From assembly GCA_020354595.1 (NCBI GenBank), contig CP070650.1, positions 813,297 to 822,416 on the forward strand: DNA of 9,120 bases, written 5' to 3'. A program made the translations under genes and the position numbers. This stretch comes from Myxococcales bacterium (lineage in GTDB: Bacteria > Myxococcota_A > Polyangia > Polyangiales > Houyiibacteriaceae). This document shows, piece by piece, positions 1 to 7,056 of the stretch. The notes beneath the pieces are model-generated. The model was not told the origin of the DNA. It ran no database searches and saw only the letters and a program-made list of their open reading frames with translations. Numbering within the stretch: the stretch's first letter is position 1; each line of letters starts with the position of its first letter.

Positions 1-710
1 ACTTCGTCGACGAGGAGGCGCGCTCCGCGCTCGTCGCAGAGCTTGCGAACCGCGGCGAAGTATCCCGCATCGGGGATCGGCATCCCCAGTGTCGCGGGAA
101 TCGCTTCGAGGATCACCGCCGCGGTTTGTTCGTCGATCGCCGCCTCCATCGCGCCGACGTCATTGAACGGCACTTGCATAAACCCAGGCAGGTTCGGACC
201 GAAGGGATCCCGAAACGCGGCGTCACCGGCCGCGAGCGCAAGCCCCGTGTGGCCGTGGTAGCCGCCGTGTGCGGAGACGATCTTCTGCCTGCCCGTCGCA
301 CCTCGAGCCGCCTTGATCGCGACGTCGATGGCCTCTCCTCCGGACACTCCGAAAACGACTCTCGGCAGCGTGTCATGCAAGGTCGCGGACAGTCGCGTCG
401 CGAGCTCTGCGCGTTGGCCCGAGACGAAGTGGTGATTGCCGATATCGAGCGTCCCGAGCGCATCCGCAACTGCCGTCGTCACCCGAGGGTTGCAGTGGCC
501 GAGATTGAACACGCCTCCATTGCAGTGGCAGTTGATCAGTCGAAGTCCCGTATAGGCGTCTTCGAACCAAATGCCTTGGCGCCGACCCATCACGAGCTGC
601 AAGCCCATACGCTGGTAGTAGGCGAGCTTGTTGGGCGCAACGTGCTCGCGAAACGCGGCGGCCAAGTCGCCAAACGTGTCGTAGGGCTGCGGGGGCGATC
701 CTTCAGACAT
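1..710 (-). CDS. Class III PLP-dependent aminotransferase, N-terminal part (cut by window edge)
   Basis: Reading the minus strand from the ATG at 710-708 gives an open frame of 236 complete codons that continues past position 1. The protein begins MSEGSPPQPYDTFGDL. It has the class III (ornithine/acetylornithine type) fold-I landmarks: a phosphate-loop motif SGGEAIDVAIKAAR near residues 123-136, GGYHGHT near 149-155 (the aromatic residue that stacks on PLP), LEAIPATLGM near 201-210, and LLVDE near 232-236, whose Asp normally contacts the pyridine nitrogen of PLP. The catalytic lysine lies beyond the window, so only about half the usual 400-450 residues are visible. Upstream in this frame there is a TAG at 764-762 and no other ATG, GTG or TTG before 710, so the start is well bounded, although no strong Shine-Dalgarno is seen. 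It is a cytoplasmic amino-group transfer enzyme by family; the substrate is not predictable. It is divergent from the hydrolase gene at 926. SGGEA in place of the commoner SGAEA or SGTEA is a mild variation. Confidence 0.9.
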   Translation of the reverse strand, partial: MSEGSPPQPYDTFGDLAAAFREHVAPNKLAYYQRMGLQLVMGRRQGIWFEDAYTGLRLINCHCNGGVFNLGHCNPRVTTAVADALGTLDIGNHHFVSGQRAELATRLSATLHDTLPRVVFGVSGGEAIDVAIKAARGATGRQKIVSAHGGYHGHTGLALAAGDAAFRDPFGPNLPGFMQVPFNDVGAMEAAIDEQTAAVILEAIPATLGMPIPDAGYFAAVRKLCDERGARLLVDE

Positions 711-811
711 CGAGAACGAGTCTACCCGAGCGAGCTTCGTGCTCCGGCCAACAAAAATGCCCTATGTCGCGAAATGACTGCGCCCAACGACTCCGGCCGC
801 GCAGGATCTGC

Positions 812-845
812 GCGCAAAAGTGCCAAAAAGTAAGCGCAAAGTGCG
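812..845. repeat. Pair of 12-base direct repeats, possible regulator-binding site
   Basis: GCGCAAAAGTGC at 812-823 and GCGCAAAGTGCG at 834-845 share GCGCAAA followed by GTGC, with one A more in the first copy. The starts are 22 bases apart, close to two helical turns, so both copies would lie on the same face of the DNA. They sit just upstream of the candidate -24/-12 promoter. A tandem activator or repressor site is an inference; the pair could be chance similarity in a GC-rich region. Confidence 0.35.
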
Positions 846-867
846 TGAAACGGTCACCCTGAAGGGA

Positions 868-883
868 CGGCATCCGATTTGCA
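868..883 (+). promoter_or_regulatory. Candidate sigma-54 (-24/-12) promoter
   Basis: The stretch CGGCATCCGATTTGCA has GG at 869-870 and GC at 881-882, separated by exactly 10 bases as required by the sigma-54 consensus TGGCAC-N5-TTGCA. The core GGCA and TTGCA elements match, while the leading T and the C after GGCA do not. The predicted transcription start is near 894-895, which leaves an untranslated leader of about 30 bases before the GTG at 926 with its Shine-Dalgarno. Position and orientation therefore fit the downstream hydrolase. A -24/-12 promoter would need an enhancer-binding ATPase, which is not encoded in this window. Confidence 0.4.
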
Positions 884-913
884 CTCTGGTCTCGCTGGCT
901 GAGTGCGAGCCGC

Positions 914-921
914 AAGAGAGG
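914..921 (+). promoter_or_regulatory. Shine-Dalgarno supporting the GTG start at 926
   Basis: AAGAGAGG ends 4 bases before the GTG at 926-928. It is the best purine-rich ribosome-binding match near any in-frame start of this gene, and it is the main reason for preferring the long N-terminus over the in-frame GTG at 1064 or ATG at 1112. The short spacing leaves some doubt. Confidence 0.4.
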
Positions 922-925
922 TTTC

Positions 926-2131
926 GTGACTGCATTCCACCACGCGCATGGCAACACGTTCCCGAGCACCGTGCCAGGGCAGTCGAGCACCGCGTGGATC
1001 GATTCCCTTTGTCCGGATTTCTCCGGCCACTCTTTTCTACGTGGGAGCAGCGACGAATGTCCGGTGCTGGGCAAGCTTGCGTACGGTCTCGATCGTCTTG
1101 CCGCCACCGTGATGTCGGTCCCGTACAAGCGCAAGATCCGTCCGCATCTGTCGGACACGACGTTGCAGGAATACATCGACTACCACGCCTTCTACTCCCA
1201 GCAACGTTTTCTCGACGATCCAGACGCTGCGTTCGAGCTTCCTCCGCGGGGTCATTCGGTCGTCGAGCGCGCCACGCGTCGGCGCTCTTGGGATCCGAAA
1301 ACCGCGAGCCTCGCCAGCATCGACTTCTACAGCCCGTATCGGACGCTCGACCCGCGCTTCCGCGACGAGTATGCGGCGCTCGAACCGAACGACCGAGTAG
1401 AATCCCGCGGCTGGTTTCACGAGGACGGACCGAGACCCATCGTGATCTTCTTGCATGGCTTCTCAGCGCCAGACTATCGCATCAACAAGATGTGGTTCTC
1501 CGCGCAGAAGTTCTACGACGCGGGGCTCGATGTCGTGTTCATGAACCTGCCGCTGCACGGTGGGCGCATGCCGAGGTCCGCCGCCTTCCACGGCACCGCA
1601 ATCATCCAGCCGTCGCTTTGGCGCCTAAGCGAAGCATGCGCACAAGGAGTGATGGACCTTCGCATTCTCATCGACCATCTCTTGAAGAGAGGGGCGCCAA
1701 AGGTCGGCATCATGGGCTACAGTTGGGGCGGCTTTCACGCGTCGATGCTGGCGTGCCTCGAGCCGCGTACCGACTTCATCGTGAGTGTTGCACCGGTCGT
1801 TAGCATCGCGGACTTGGTGATGAGCTGGCCGACGCGCTCGTTCTTCGAAGAGTCACTCGACGAACCGGCCATGATGATCCGCGAGCTTCGAAAGATCCTC
1901 GCGCCCTTCACGCCGCTCTCGCACGCGCTGAGCATTCCCAAAGAGCGCGTCCTGCTGGCCGCGAGCGCGAACGACGGGCTCATCCCGGCCGTCCACACCG
2001 AGGCGCTTTGGGAGCACTTTGGGCGGCCCGAGGTATACTGGAGCTGCGGCGGCCACATCCTCTATTTCGACAAGGGGCGCGTGACCGACCGCACGCTGCA
2101 ATTCCTCCACGACATCGAAATCATCACGTAA
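926..2131 (+). CDS. Alpha/beta hydrolase, ABHD18-like
   Basis: This 401-residue protein has a complete serine-hydrolase plan. The oxyanion-side motif FLHGF is at residues 175-179, followed by LPLHGGRMP at 208-216, which recalls the LPxHxxR signature of ABHD18-like proteins. The nucleophile elbow is GYSWGG (264-269, Ser266). The likely acid is Asp350 in SANDG and the likely base is His377 in GGHILYF. I expect a cytoplasmic ester, thioester or amide hydrolase; no substrate can be assigned. There is no clear signal peptide. The N-terminus is uncertain: GTG at 926 has a Shine-Dalgarno, but the first 45 or so residues are low in recognisable features. Starts at GTG 1064 (protein beginning at LGKLAYG) or ATG 1112 (MSVPYKRK) would keep the whole catalytic domain. 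The next gene starts 4 bases after the stop, so the two are very likely one operon. Confidence 0.88.
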   Translation: MTAFHHAHGNTFPSTVPGQSSTAWIDSLCPDFSGHSFLRGSSDECPVLGKLAYGLDRLAATVMSVPYKRKIRPHLSDTTLQEYIDYHAFYSQQRFLDDPDAAFELPPRGHSVVERATRRRSWDPKTASLASIDFYSPYRTLDPRFRDEYAALEPNDRVESRGWFHEDGPRPIVIFLHGFSAPDYRINKMWFSAQKFYDAGLDVVFMNLPLHGGRMPRSAAFHGTAIIQPSLWRLSEACAQGVMDLRILIDHLLKRGAPKVGIMGYSWGGFHASMLACLEPRTDFIVSVAPVVSIADLVMSWPTRSFFEESLDEPAMMIRELRKILAPFTPLSHALSIPKERVLLAASANDGLIPAVHTEALWEHFGRPEVYWSCGGHILYFDKGRVTDRTLQFLHDIEIIT

Positions 2132-2135
2132 GAGC

Positions 2136-3371
2136 ATGCAGGTCCGCGGGTACAGCCATCCTGACTTCCGTTCGCTGAGGAACACCGTTCGACGTTGCGC
2201 GCCCGCGCACGGCCCAGGTGGAGTCGCGGTTGCGGTGTACCACCGTGGCGAGCTCGTGGCGGACCTGGCCTGTGGGACGCGCGATCGGAACGGCGGTCCC
2301 TTCGAACCGGAGACGCTGGCAATGAGCATGTCGACGGGCAAAGGGGTCATGGCCACCCTGCTCCATCTCTGCGTTGATCGTGGTCTCGTGGATCTGGAGG
2401 CACCGGTCGCAAAGTATTGGCCGGAGTTCGCAAAGAACGGCAAAGGAAACATCACGATGCGCCAGGCGGCGTCCCACCGGGCGGGCCTCTACTCGATCGC
2501 GCGCATCATCGACTCGGCCGAAGAGATGTTCGATTGGGACCACATGGTTCAGGTCGTCGAAGACATGTGGCCCGTCCACAAGCCCGATACCGACTTCGGC
2601 TATCACGCGTGGACCGGCGGATGGATCATCGGCGAAGTGCTGCAGCGGGTGACCGGAAAGCGCTTTCCCGAGCTCGTCAAAGAGCTCTTGGCGGATCCGC
2701 TCGAGGTCGACGGCCTCTTTATGGGCTTGCCGGAGAGCGAGATCCACCGCGTCGCCGAGTTCTTGATTCCGAAGATCCCGCGCAAGGTCTTGCGGGGACG
2801 CCCTCGCAGCATCCGCGCGCGCGTGCGCCGGACCGCGTCGACGACTGCACGCTGGCACTCGGCGGTCGGACAGTTCGTCGACGCGATGATTCCACCCGGG
2901 CTCGGCGACGTCTTGGGCGACCCGCGGTGGCTGACGTCCGTGATTCCCTCGGGCAACGGAGTGTTCAATGCGCGTTCCTTGGCTCGCATGTACGCCGCGC
3001 TGAGCTTGGGCGGTCGGCTCAACGGCGTGCGATTGATGTCCGCATCAACGCTCGCAGAAGCGGCCGAGGACCAGAACCCACGTATCGGGCGCGTCATCCC
3101 GTTCCCGCTCCGCTTCAAAGTCGGCTACATGCGGCCGGTCTCGCTCGGACTCCGGTTCTCGTGGGGCAATCGACGATTCGACGTCGGGCGACCCAACCCG
3201 CACGCGTTCGGTCATTTCGGCGCGGGCGGCTCCGGCGGCTGGGCTGACCCGGAACGAGAGCTCGGCGTGGCGATCGTAAGCAATTGCTTCGGCGGTGTGA
3301 TCCCAGGCGACCTCCGCCCAGTGGCCGTGGCAACCGCGAGCGCGCGGTGCGCTGATCATCGCTCGAGCTGA
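2136..3371 (+). CDS. Beta-lactamase-fold serine hydrolase (class C / EstB-type esterase)
   Basis: The 411-residue product carries all three landmarks of the serine beta-lactamase-like family (PF00144 type). The Ser-x-x-Lys motif is STGK at residues 66-69. The Tyr motif is GYHAW (Tyr156), in the setting usual for these esterases, followed by the helix IIGEVLQRVTGKRFPELV. The C-terminal HxG motif is GHFGAGGSGGWADPE (His360 to about 372), followed by the strand LGVAIVSN. The tail retains PGDLRP, similar to the GDPR motif often seen near the end of this family. No signal peptide is visible, which argues for a cytoplasmic esterase or amidase rather than a secreted beta-lactamase or penicillin-binding protein. 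The ATG is 4 bases after the TAA of the upstream alpha/beta hydrolase, so translation is probably coupled. The gene converges on the amidase gene with a 29-base gap. Natural substrate is unknown. Confidence 0.93.
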   Translation: MQVRGYSHPDFRSLRNTVRRCAPAHGPGGVAVAVYHRGELVADLACGTRDRNGGPFEPETLAMSMSTGKGVMATLLHLCVDRGLVDLEAPVAKYWPEFAKNGKGNITMRQAASHRAGLYSIARIIDSAEEMFDWDHMVQVVEDMWPVHKPDTDFGYHAWTGGWIIGEVLQRVTGKRFPELVKELLADPLEVDGLFMGLPESEIHRVAEFLIPKIPRKVLRGRPRSIRARVRRTASTTARWHSAVGQFVDAMIPPGLGDVLGDPRWLTSVIPSGNGVFNARSLARMYAALSLGGRLNGVRLMSASTLAEAAEDQNPRIGRVIPFPLRFKVGYMRPVSLGLRFSWGNRRFDVGRPNPHAFGHFGAGGSGGWADPERELGVAIVSNCFGGVIPGDLRPVAVATASARCADHRSS

Positions 3372-3400
3372 CCCACGGTTGTCGGCTTGATCGGGCTCTT

Positions 3401-4888
3401 CTAGCGCCTCACGCGCCAAGGCTTGGCCTGCTCCAGCTGCGCAGCGAGCCGGAGCAACTTGGCTTCGTCACCGAAACGCGCCAGGAACTGCACCCCGATC
3501 GGCAGATCGTTCTCGGTCCGGTGGAGCGGGACGGACATGGCCGGGATCCCGGTGAGATTGGCGATCATCGTGCGCAGCATCGCCTCCTTCACCAGACGGT
3601 CGAGCTGAGCGTCGACGATCGCATCTCGGACCCTCGCCGAACGCAGGAAGCGCGACCCCGCTCGGGAGCCGAAGAACCGAAGCAGGCGCCGATCGACTGG
3701 GCTCGGCCCGGCCTCCTCGAGCCGAACCGGCACCCGGCCACTCGCGGGAATGACCAGCACGTCGTACGTCTCGAAGAAGCGCCCGAGCTCGGCACCGGTT
3801 TGCAGGACGGTATGCCGAGCCGCCCCGGCGAGCTCCGCGGGCATGGCCCGCCCCATCGCCGCGAGCAAGAGAAACAGCTCTTCGAGCCCGCGTCGGACCT
3901 CGGCCGAGCCGTACCGTGCCTCGAGTCGGCCGACCACCGCGGCGCAGTCCATGGCACCGAGCGTGATCCAGGCTCGGAGGACTTCCCACTCGTCATAGGG
4001 AAGCGGGACTTCCTCTACCGCATGCCCCAAACCCTGCAAAAGACGGCCTGCTTCGCGAGTTGCCTCCACACAGGCGGCATCCATCGGAAGGCCGAAAGCC
4101 TCCTGAGATGTCGATATTCCGACACGCAATTGCGCCGTGTCGCCCTGCAGAGCGTCCAGGAACCCGCCTCCCTCGGGCGCGACGTAGGGCGAGCCAGCCT
4201 CCGGTCCCGCCGTCGCGTCGAGCATCGCGGCCGAGTCGCGGACGGTGCGGCTGATGACGTGGGAGGTCGACTGACCCCCATACTCCCAACCGAAGTCCGG
4301 GCCGATCGGGTTCCTGCCCCTCGAGGGCTTCAGGCCGAAGACGCCACACGCGGAGGCCGGCAACCGAATGGACCCACCCTCGTCGGTGGCGGAGGCCATG
4401 GGCACGATGGCGGCTGCAACCGCCGCCGCAGAGCCACCGCTCGAGCCCCAGGTCGAGCGGGTGACGTCCCAGGGATTGCGCGTGGTCCCCCAGGCCTCGC
4501 AGATCGTGTGGTGCCCGATCTTGTACTCCGGGGTGTTGGTCTTGCCGAAAGGCACCACGCCCACGCCGAGAAAGCGCCGAACGATCTCGGCGTCGAACGT
4601 CGAAATCTCACCCTGGTGCAGGCGGCTCCCGTTACTCATGGGGGTCCCCTTCAACGCGTGGTGGGCGTCCTTCAGGAGAAATGGGACGCCTGCGAATGGA
4701 CCTGAAAGCGCTTGCCGCGCTCGTTGCTGCGCGTAGTCGTAGAGCGGAGCGACGATCGCGTTGAGCTCGGGGTTCAGCTTCTCCGCCCGCAGGATCGCCG
4801 CCTCGAGCACCTCGCGTGGGGAAACTTGCTTCTTCGCGATCAGCTCGGCGAGACCGAGACCGTCGTAGCGTACGGAGTCGTCAAACAT
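3401..4888 (-). CDS. Amidase-signature family hydrolase
   Basis: This is a full-length 495-residue amidase-signature enzyme. The catalytic lysine is in GVPFLLKDAHH (Lys73). The glycine/serine-rich signature GSSGGSAAAVAAA spans 148-160, with Ser149 as the cis-serine. The nucleophile is Ser173 in DEGGSIRLPAS. The 24-residue spacing between the two serines equals that in fatty acid amide hydrolase (Ser217/Ser241), which supports an active enzyme. No leader peptide or hydrophobic N-terminal anchor is evident, so the enzyme is probably cytoplasmic or peripherally bound. It could cleave fatty acid amides, other carboxamides or, less likely, act like GatA; the neighbours include no gatB or gatC. Its ATG overlaps the end of the upstream membrane-protein gene by 8 bases, so it is the last gene of the minus-strand operon and likely depends on coupled translation. 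Confidence 0.94.
   Translation of the reverse strand: MFDDSVRYDGLGLAELIAKKQVSPREVLEAAILRAEKLNPELNAIVAPLYDYAQQRARQALSGPFAGVPFLLKDAHHALKGTPMSNGSRLHQGEISTFDAEIVRRFLGVGVVPFGKTNTPEYKIGHHTICEAWGTTRNPWDVTRSTWGSSGGSAAAVAAAIVPMASATDEGGSIRLPASACGVFGLKPSRGRNPIGPDFGWEYGGQSTSHVISRTVRDSAAMLDATAGPEAGSPYVAPEGGGFLDALQGDTAQLRVGISTSQEAFGLPMDAACVEATREAGRLLQGLGHAVEEVPLPYDEWEVLRAWITLGAMDCAAVVGRLEARYGSAEVRRGLEELFLLLAAMGRAMPAELAGAARHTVLQTGAELGRFFETYDVLVIPASGRVPVRLEEAGPSPVDRRLLRFFGSRAGSRFLRSARVRDAIVDAQLDRLVKEAMLRTMIANLTGIPAMSVPLHRTENDLPIGVQFLARFGDEAKLLRLAAQLEQAKPWRVRR
4881..4888 (-). other. Overlapping start/stop junction (translational coupling)
   Basis: On the minus strand the eight bases ATGTTTGA contain both the amidase start codon (4888-4886) and the TGA stop of the preceding membrane-protein gene (4883-4881). 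No strong Shine-Dalgarno precedes the amidase ATG, so reinitiation by ribosomes finishing the upstream gene is a reasonable inference. Confidence 0.7.
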
Positions 4889-5663
4889 CGTGCTCAGCTC
4901 GCGTGCTTCCCCGCCGCGCGCGGGAGCCCAGGATGGCCATGATCGAACCGAGCGAAGTGACCCCGATCACGTAAGCGCCCCCATGATCGAAGATGTGGTC
5001 GTGCACTTGATAGAGCCCGAGGCTCACAACGATGCCGAGCGCATAGCCGATCCACGGCTGCTCCAACCACTGGATCTTCTGTCGCTTGGTAGCGACGGCA
5101 ACCAGCGGCCAAAACGACGTTGCGGCAACGTAGCTCCGATAGGGCTCCCCGAGCTCCGCGATGAGGCGGCGGTCCTGGTGCATTCCGCCGACGAAAGAGA
5201 GGACGATCACGCCGAAGAAGAACACGAAGGTCACGCTGGAAAGTGCCAGTAACGCGTGCGCTGCGGCCCAGAGGGCGATACCAGAGAAGAACGGGTGACG
5301 CGTGATCTGCTGGATGCCGCGAACGGGCAAAGCTCGGTGTCGAAAGACGGCCATGGGGGCGCGTGGATAGCCGAGCACCGCTGCGATGAAGAGCGTGAAG
5401 CCGAAAACCGAGAGCGCCAGCAATGCGCCGCGCACCGGAGGAAGGCTCGCGATCAATGACCCATGCGGCGCTTCGAAACGATGCAGCGCAACGTAGTGGA
5501 CCAAGGCCGAAAACGTTCCGATGGCCACCACGGAATAGAGCAGCACGTACCCGCCCTCGCCGAGCGCTCGCACCAGCCGTTTCCGAATCGGCGCGACGGT
5601 CAGGCCGACATGGGTCCCTCCGAACCCAAGCCACAACAACGCAGTAACGAGTCCTTGATGCAT
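4881..5663 (-). CDS. NnrU / isoprenylcysteine-methyltransferase-like integral membrane protein
   Basis: The 260-residue product is strongly hydrophobic, with about six membrane segments, near residues 5-25, 38-60, 78-100, 125-158, 205-220 and 228-246. The N-terminal half (GFGGTHVGLTVAPIRKRL, then LGEGGYVLLYSVVAIG) resembles the NnrU family. The later part has ITRHPFFSGIALWAAAH (His123) and LGEPYRSYVAATSFWPL (about 171-187), the RHPxxxG and E-x-Y-x-x-Y pattern shared with isoprenylcysteine and phospholipid methyltransferases. It may methylate a lipid or isoprenoid substrate at the membrane; that activity is inference, since NnrU itself is poorly characterised. I chose the ATG at 5663 because it lies 10 bases after the desaturase stop with GAAG just upstream. 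The frame is open to an ATG at 5747, but the extra 28 residues would overlap the desaturase gene and look uncharacteristic. It is third in the minus-strand operon. Confidence 0.85.
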   Translation of the reverse strand: MHQGLVTALLWLGFGGTHVGLTVAPIRKRLVRALGEGGYVLLYSVVAIGTFSALVHYVALHRFEAPHGSLIASLPPVRGALLALSVFGFTLFIAAVLGYPRAPMAVFRHRALPVRGIQQITRHPFFSGIALWAAAHALLALSSVTFVFFFGVIVLSFVGGMHQDRRLIAELGEPYRSYVAATSFWPLVAVATKRQKIQWLEQPWIGYALGIVVSLGLYQVHDHIFDHGGAYVIGVTSLGSIMAILGSRARRGSTRAEHDV

Positions 5664-5673
5664 CGCTTCGCGG

Positions 5674-6621
5674 CTACGCCACAGCCTGCTTGAGCACCTG
5701 CGCGTAGTTGTCGGCAATGCAAGCGTCCTCGAGGACTCCTCGTTCACGGAGCATCTCGTGGAATCGGGGCAGGTTGTAGTGCGGAACGGTCATCAAGAGG
5801 TGGTGCTCCAGGTGGTACTGAACCCGATTGGGCGCGATGAAGAGCCGCTCGAGCCAACCGTCGCGAACCGTTCGCGTCTGGCCGATCGGGTCCGTCGGGT
5901 CCGGAACGACCGCGTGCTCTGCGATAGACCGAATGCGCGCAACGAGCTTGTTCGTCGTTAGCCAGGCGCCGAGCCAGAGCAGGTAGAGCATCGGGTGGCC
6001 GAGCGCCCAAAGAAGCCCGAACAAAACCAGGTTCGTGATTAGCGTGCCCGCCACCATGCGAACCGCCGGAGCGCGCTCGAGGCGCAGCGGCAACGTGCCG
6101 GCGTCGACCTGCTGTCCCCGACACACCTTGACCACGAGAAACGTGGTGCCCACGAGTTGCTTGAAGCCCGTGACTCCGAGCAGATCGCGCGCGACCTTGC
6201 GCATCATGCTCGCCTTGCTGACCGGAAACGGCGTGGCGAGCTCGAGATCCGGATCCTCCTCGGTCCACGTCTTCGCGTGATGCTCGATGTGGTGCGTGCG
6301 ATACATGTCGCCGCTCAAGTAGATCGGATACGCAGCGAGCCAGTTGCCCGCGAGATCATTGAGCCAACGGTCTCTGAAGAGCGTCTGATGTGCGCTTTCG
6401 TGCATCACCACCGCGAGGCCGAGCTGACGCGTCCCAATGATGAACAACGCCAGTACGACGGTCAGCGCGTTGGGCGCATACGCCACCATCGCCATCGAAG
6501 CGGCGATCAAACCATAGTTGACGAGTAATGTGAGCCACGCGCGGTGGTCCCGAATCACGCGAAGGTCGCGGATCTCGTCGGTCGAAAAATGCTCCAGCCA
6601 CCCCTTTGCCGAACGACCCAT
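5674..6621 (-). CDS. Membrane fatty acid desaturase (di-iron, three-histidine-box)
   Basis: The 315-residue protein has the three histidine boxes of membrane-bound acyl desaturases and hydroxylases in the right order: HESAH at 74-78, HHIEHH at 110-115 and YHLEHH at 269-274. A further conserved histidine is in RSIAEHAV (His236). Hydrophobic segments are visible near 28-48, 52-72 and 188-225, giving the typical topology with the boxes on the cytoplasmic face. It would insert a double bond, or possibly a hydroxyl, into an acyl chain using oxygen and electrons from a ferredoxin or cytochrome b5-type donor. No such donor is encoded nearby. Regiospecificity cannot be read. The ATG at 6621 lies 3 bases after the stop of the CBS gene, and the next gene begins 10 bases after this one ends, so it is the second gene of a compact operon. 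Confidence 0.94.
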   Translation of the reverse strand: MGRSAKGWLEHFSTDEIRDLRVIRDHRAWLTLLVNYGLIAASMAMVAYAPNALTVVLALFIIGTRQLGLAVVMHESAHQTLFRDRWLNDLAGNWLAAYPIYLSGDMYRTHHIEHHAKTWTEEDPDLELATPFPVSKASMMRKVARDLLGVTGFKQLVGTTFLVVKVCRGQQVDAGTLPLRLERAPAVRMVAGTLITNLVLFGLLWALGHPMLYLLWLGAWLTTNKLVARIRSIAEHAVVPDPTDPIGQTRTVRDGWLERLFIAPNRVQYHLEHHLLMTVPHYNLPRFHEMLRERGVLEDACIADNYAQVLKQAVA

Positions 6622-6624
6622 GGA

Positions 6625-7056
6625 TTAGCCGCGATGAATGTACTGTTCGAGCTGCTCGATGGTGAGCTCCTGCTCCGCCACGATGCTCCGCACCAGGTCG
6701 CCAATTGAAAGAATCCCCAAGAGCTCCCCGCCTTCCATGACCAACAGGTGGCGGGTTCGTTTGCCTGTCATGATCGCCATACAGTCCCGCGTGGTTTCCT
6801 CGCGACCGACGAAAAGGACGTCCTCGTCCATGGCCTCCCGGACGGGCGTGGTCGGGGATGATTTGCCTTTCAGGAACACGTTGCGCGAGTAGTCGCGCTC
6901 GGTGATGACCCCGACGACCTTGCCCTGGTCGATCACGACCAGCGCCCCGATGTCGAGGTCGGCCATCCGGCGGATCGCGTCGTAAACCGTGGCGTCCGGC
7001 GCAATCCCTTCGACGTTGTGGCCCTTTTGGTCGAGTAACTGTGCAACCGTCGTCAT
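6625..7056 (-). CDS. Tandem CBS-domain protein
   Basis: This 143-residue protein is essentially a single CBS pair (Bateman module). The first repeat covers about residues 7-62, ending in VVGVITERDYSRNV. The second covers about 72-128, ending in LLGILSIGDLVRSIV. A short helical tail, LTIEQLEQYIHRG, follows. Such stand-alone modules usually bind adenine nucleotides (AMP, ATP, SAM) and act by contact with a partner; here a regulatory role toward the co-transcribed lipid enzymes is inference. I chose ATG 7056 because it starts exactly at the domain (MTTVAQLLDQKG) and has AGGTG 5 bases upstream. The frame continues to an ATG at 7167, but the extra 37 residues are Arg/His/Cys-rich and look like non-coding leader. 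It is first in the minus-strand operon, with a palindrome overlapping its ribosome-binding site. Confidence 0.92.
   Translation of the reverse strand: MTTVAQLLDQKGHNVEGIAPDATVYDAIRRMADLDIGALVVIDQGKVVGVITERDYSRNVFLKGKSSPTTPVREAMDEDVLFVGREETTRDCMAIMTGKRTRHLLVMEGGELLGILSIGDLVRSIVAEQELTIEQLEQYIHRG

Larger units (their letters stand above)
711..925. promoter_or_regulatory. Divergent intergenic region between aminotransferase and hydrolase genes
   Basis: This 215-base gap separates two divergent genes and must hold both promoters unless they lie inside coding sequence. It is visibly richer in A-runs than its surroundings (751-756 and 816-840). On the plus side it contains a candidate -24/-12 element (868-883), a pair of direct repeats (812-845) and a Shine-Dalgarno (914-921), each listed separately. 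For the leftward gene I could find only a poor sigma-70-like pair, so no promoter is called there. Confidence 0.6.

Noticed and set aside
759..787. Sigma-70-like pair on the minus strand (TTGGGC, 17 bases, TAGGGC) for the aminotransferase
   Set aside because: The -10 matches the consensus poorly; not strong enough to list as a promoter.
126..833. Long plus-strand open frame (235 codons) opposite the aminotransferase
   Set aside because: It is antisense to clear PLP-aminotransferase motifs, its product is Arg/Ser-rich with no recognisable domain, and such frames are expected in GC-rich DNA.
820..1803. Plus-strand open frame of 327 codons overlapping the alpha/beta hydrolase
   Set aside because: It is in another frame over the region that encodes HGF, GYSWGG and the rest of the hydrolase, and its Arg/Ser-rich translation has no domain.
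2124..2858. Minus-strand open frame opposite the beta-lactamase-fold gene
   Set aside because: The plus-strand frame carries STGK, Tyr and HxG motifs; the antisense product has none.
2136..3371. Beta-lactamase-fold protein as an antibiotic-resistance enzyme
   Set aside because: No signal peptide, and the motif context matches EstB-like esterases rather than secreted AmpC enzymes.
3372..3400. Possible bidirectional terminator between the convergent esterase and amidase genes
   Set aside because: The 29-base gap has no stable stem-loop and no T-run on either strand.
3521..4705. Plus-strand open frame of 394 codons opposite the amidase
   Set aside because: It is antisense to a full-length amidase with Lys-Ser-Ser triad and is a composition artefact.
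3401..4888. Amidase as GatA of the tRNA-dependent amidotransferase
   Set aside because: No gatB or gatC neighbours, and its lipid-enzyme operon context favours a general or lipid-related amidase.
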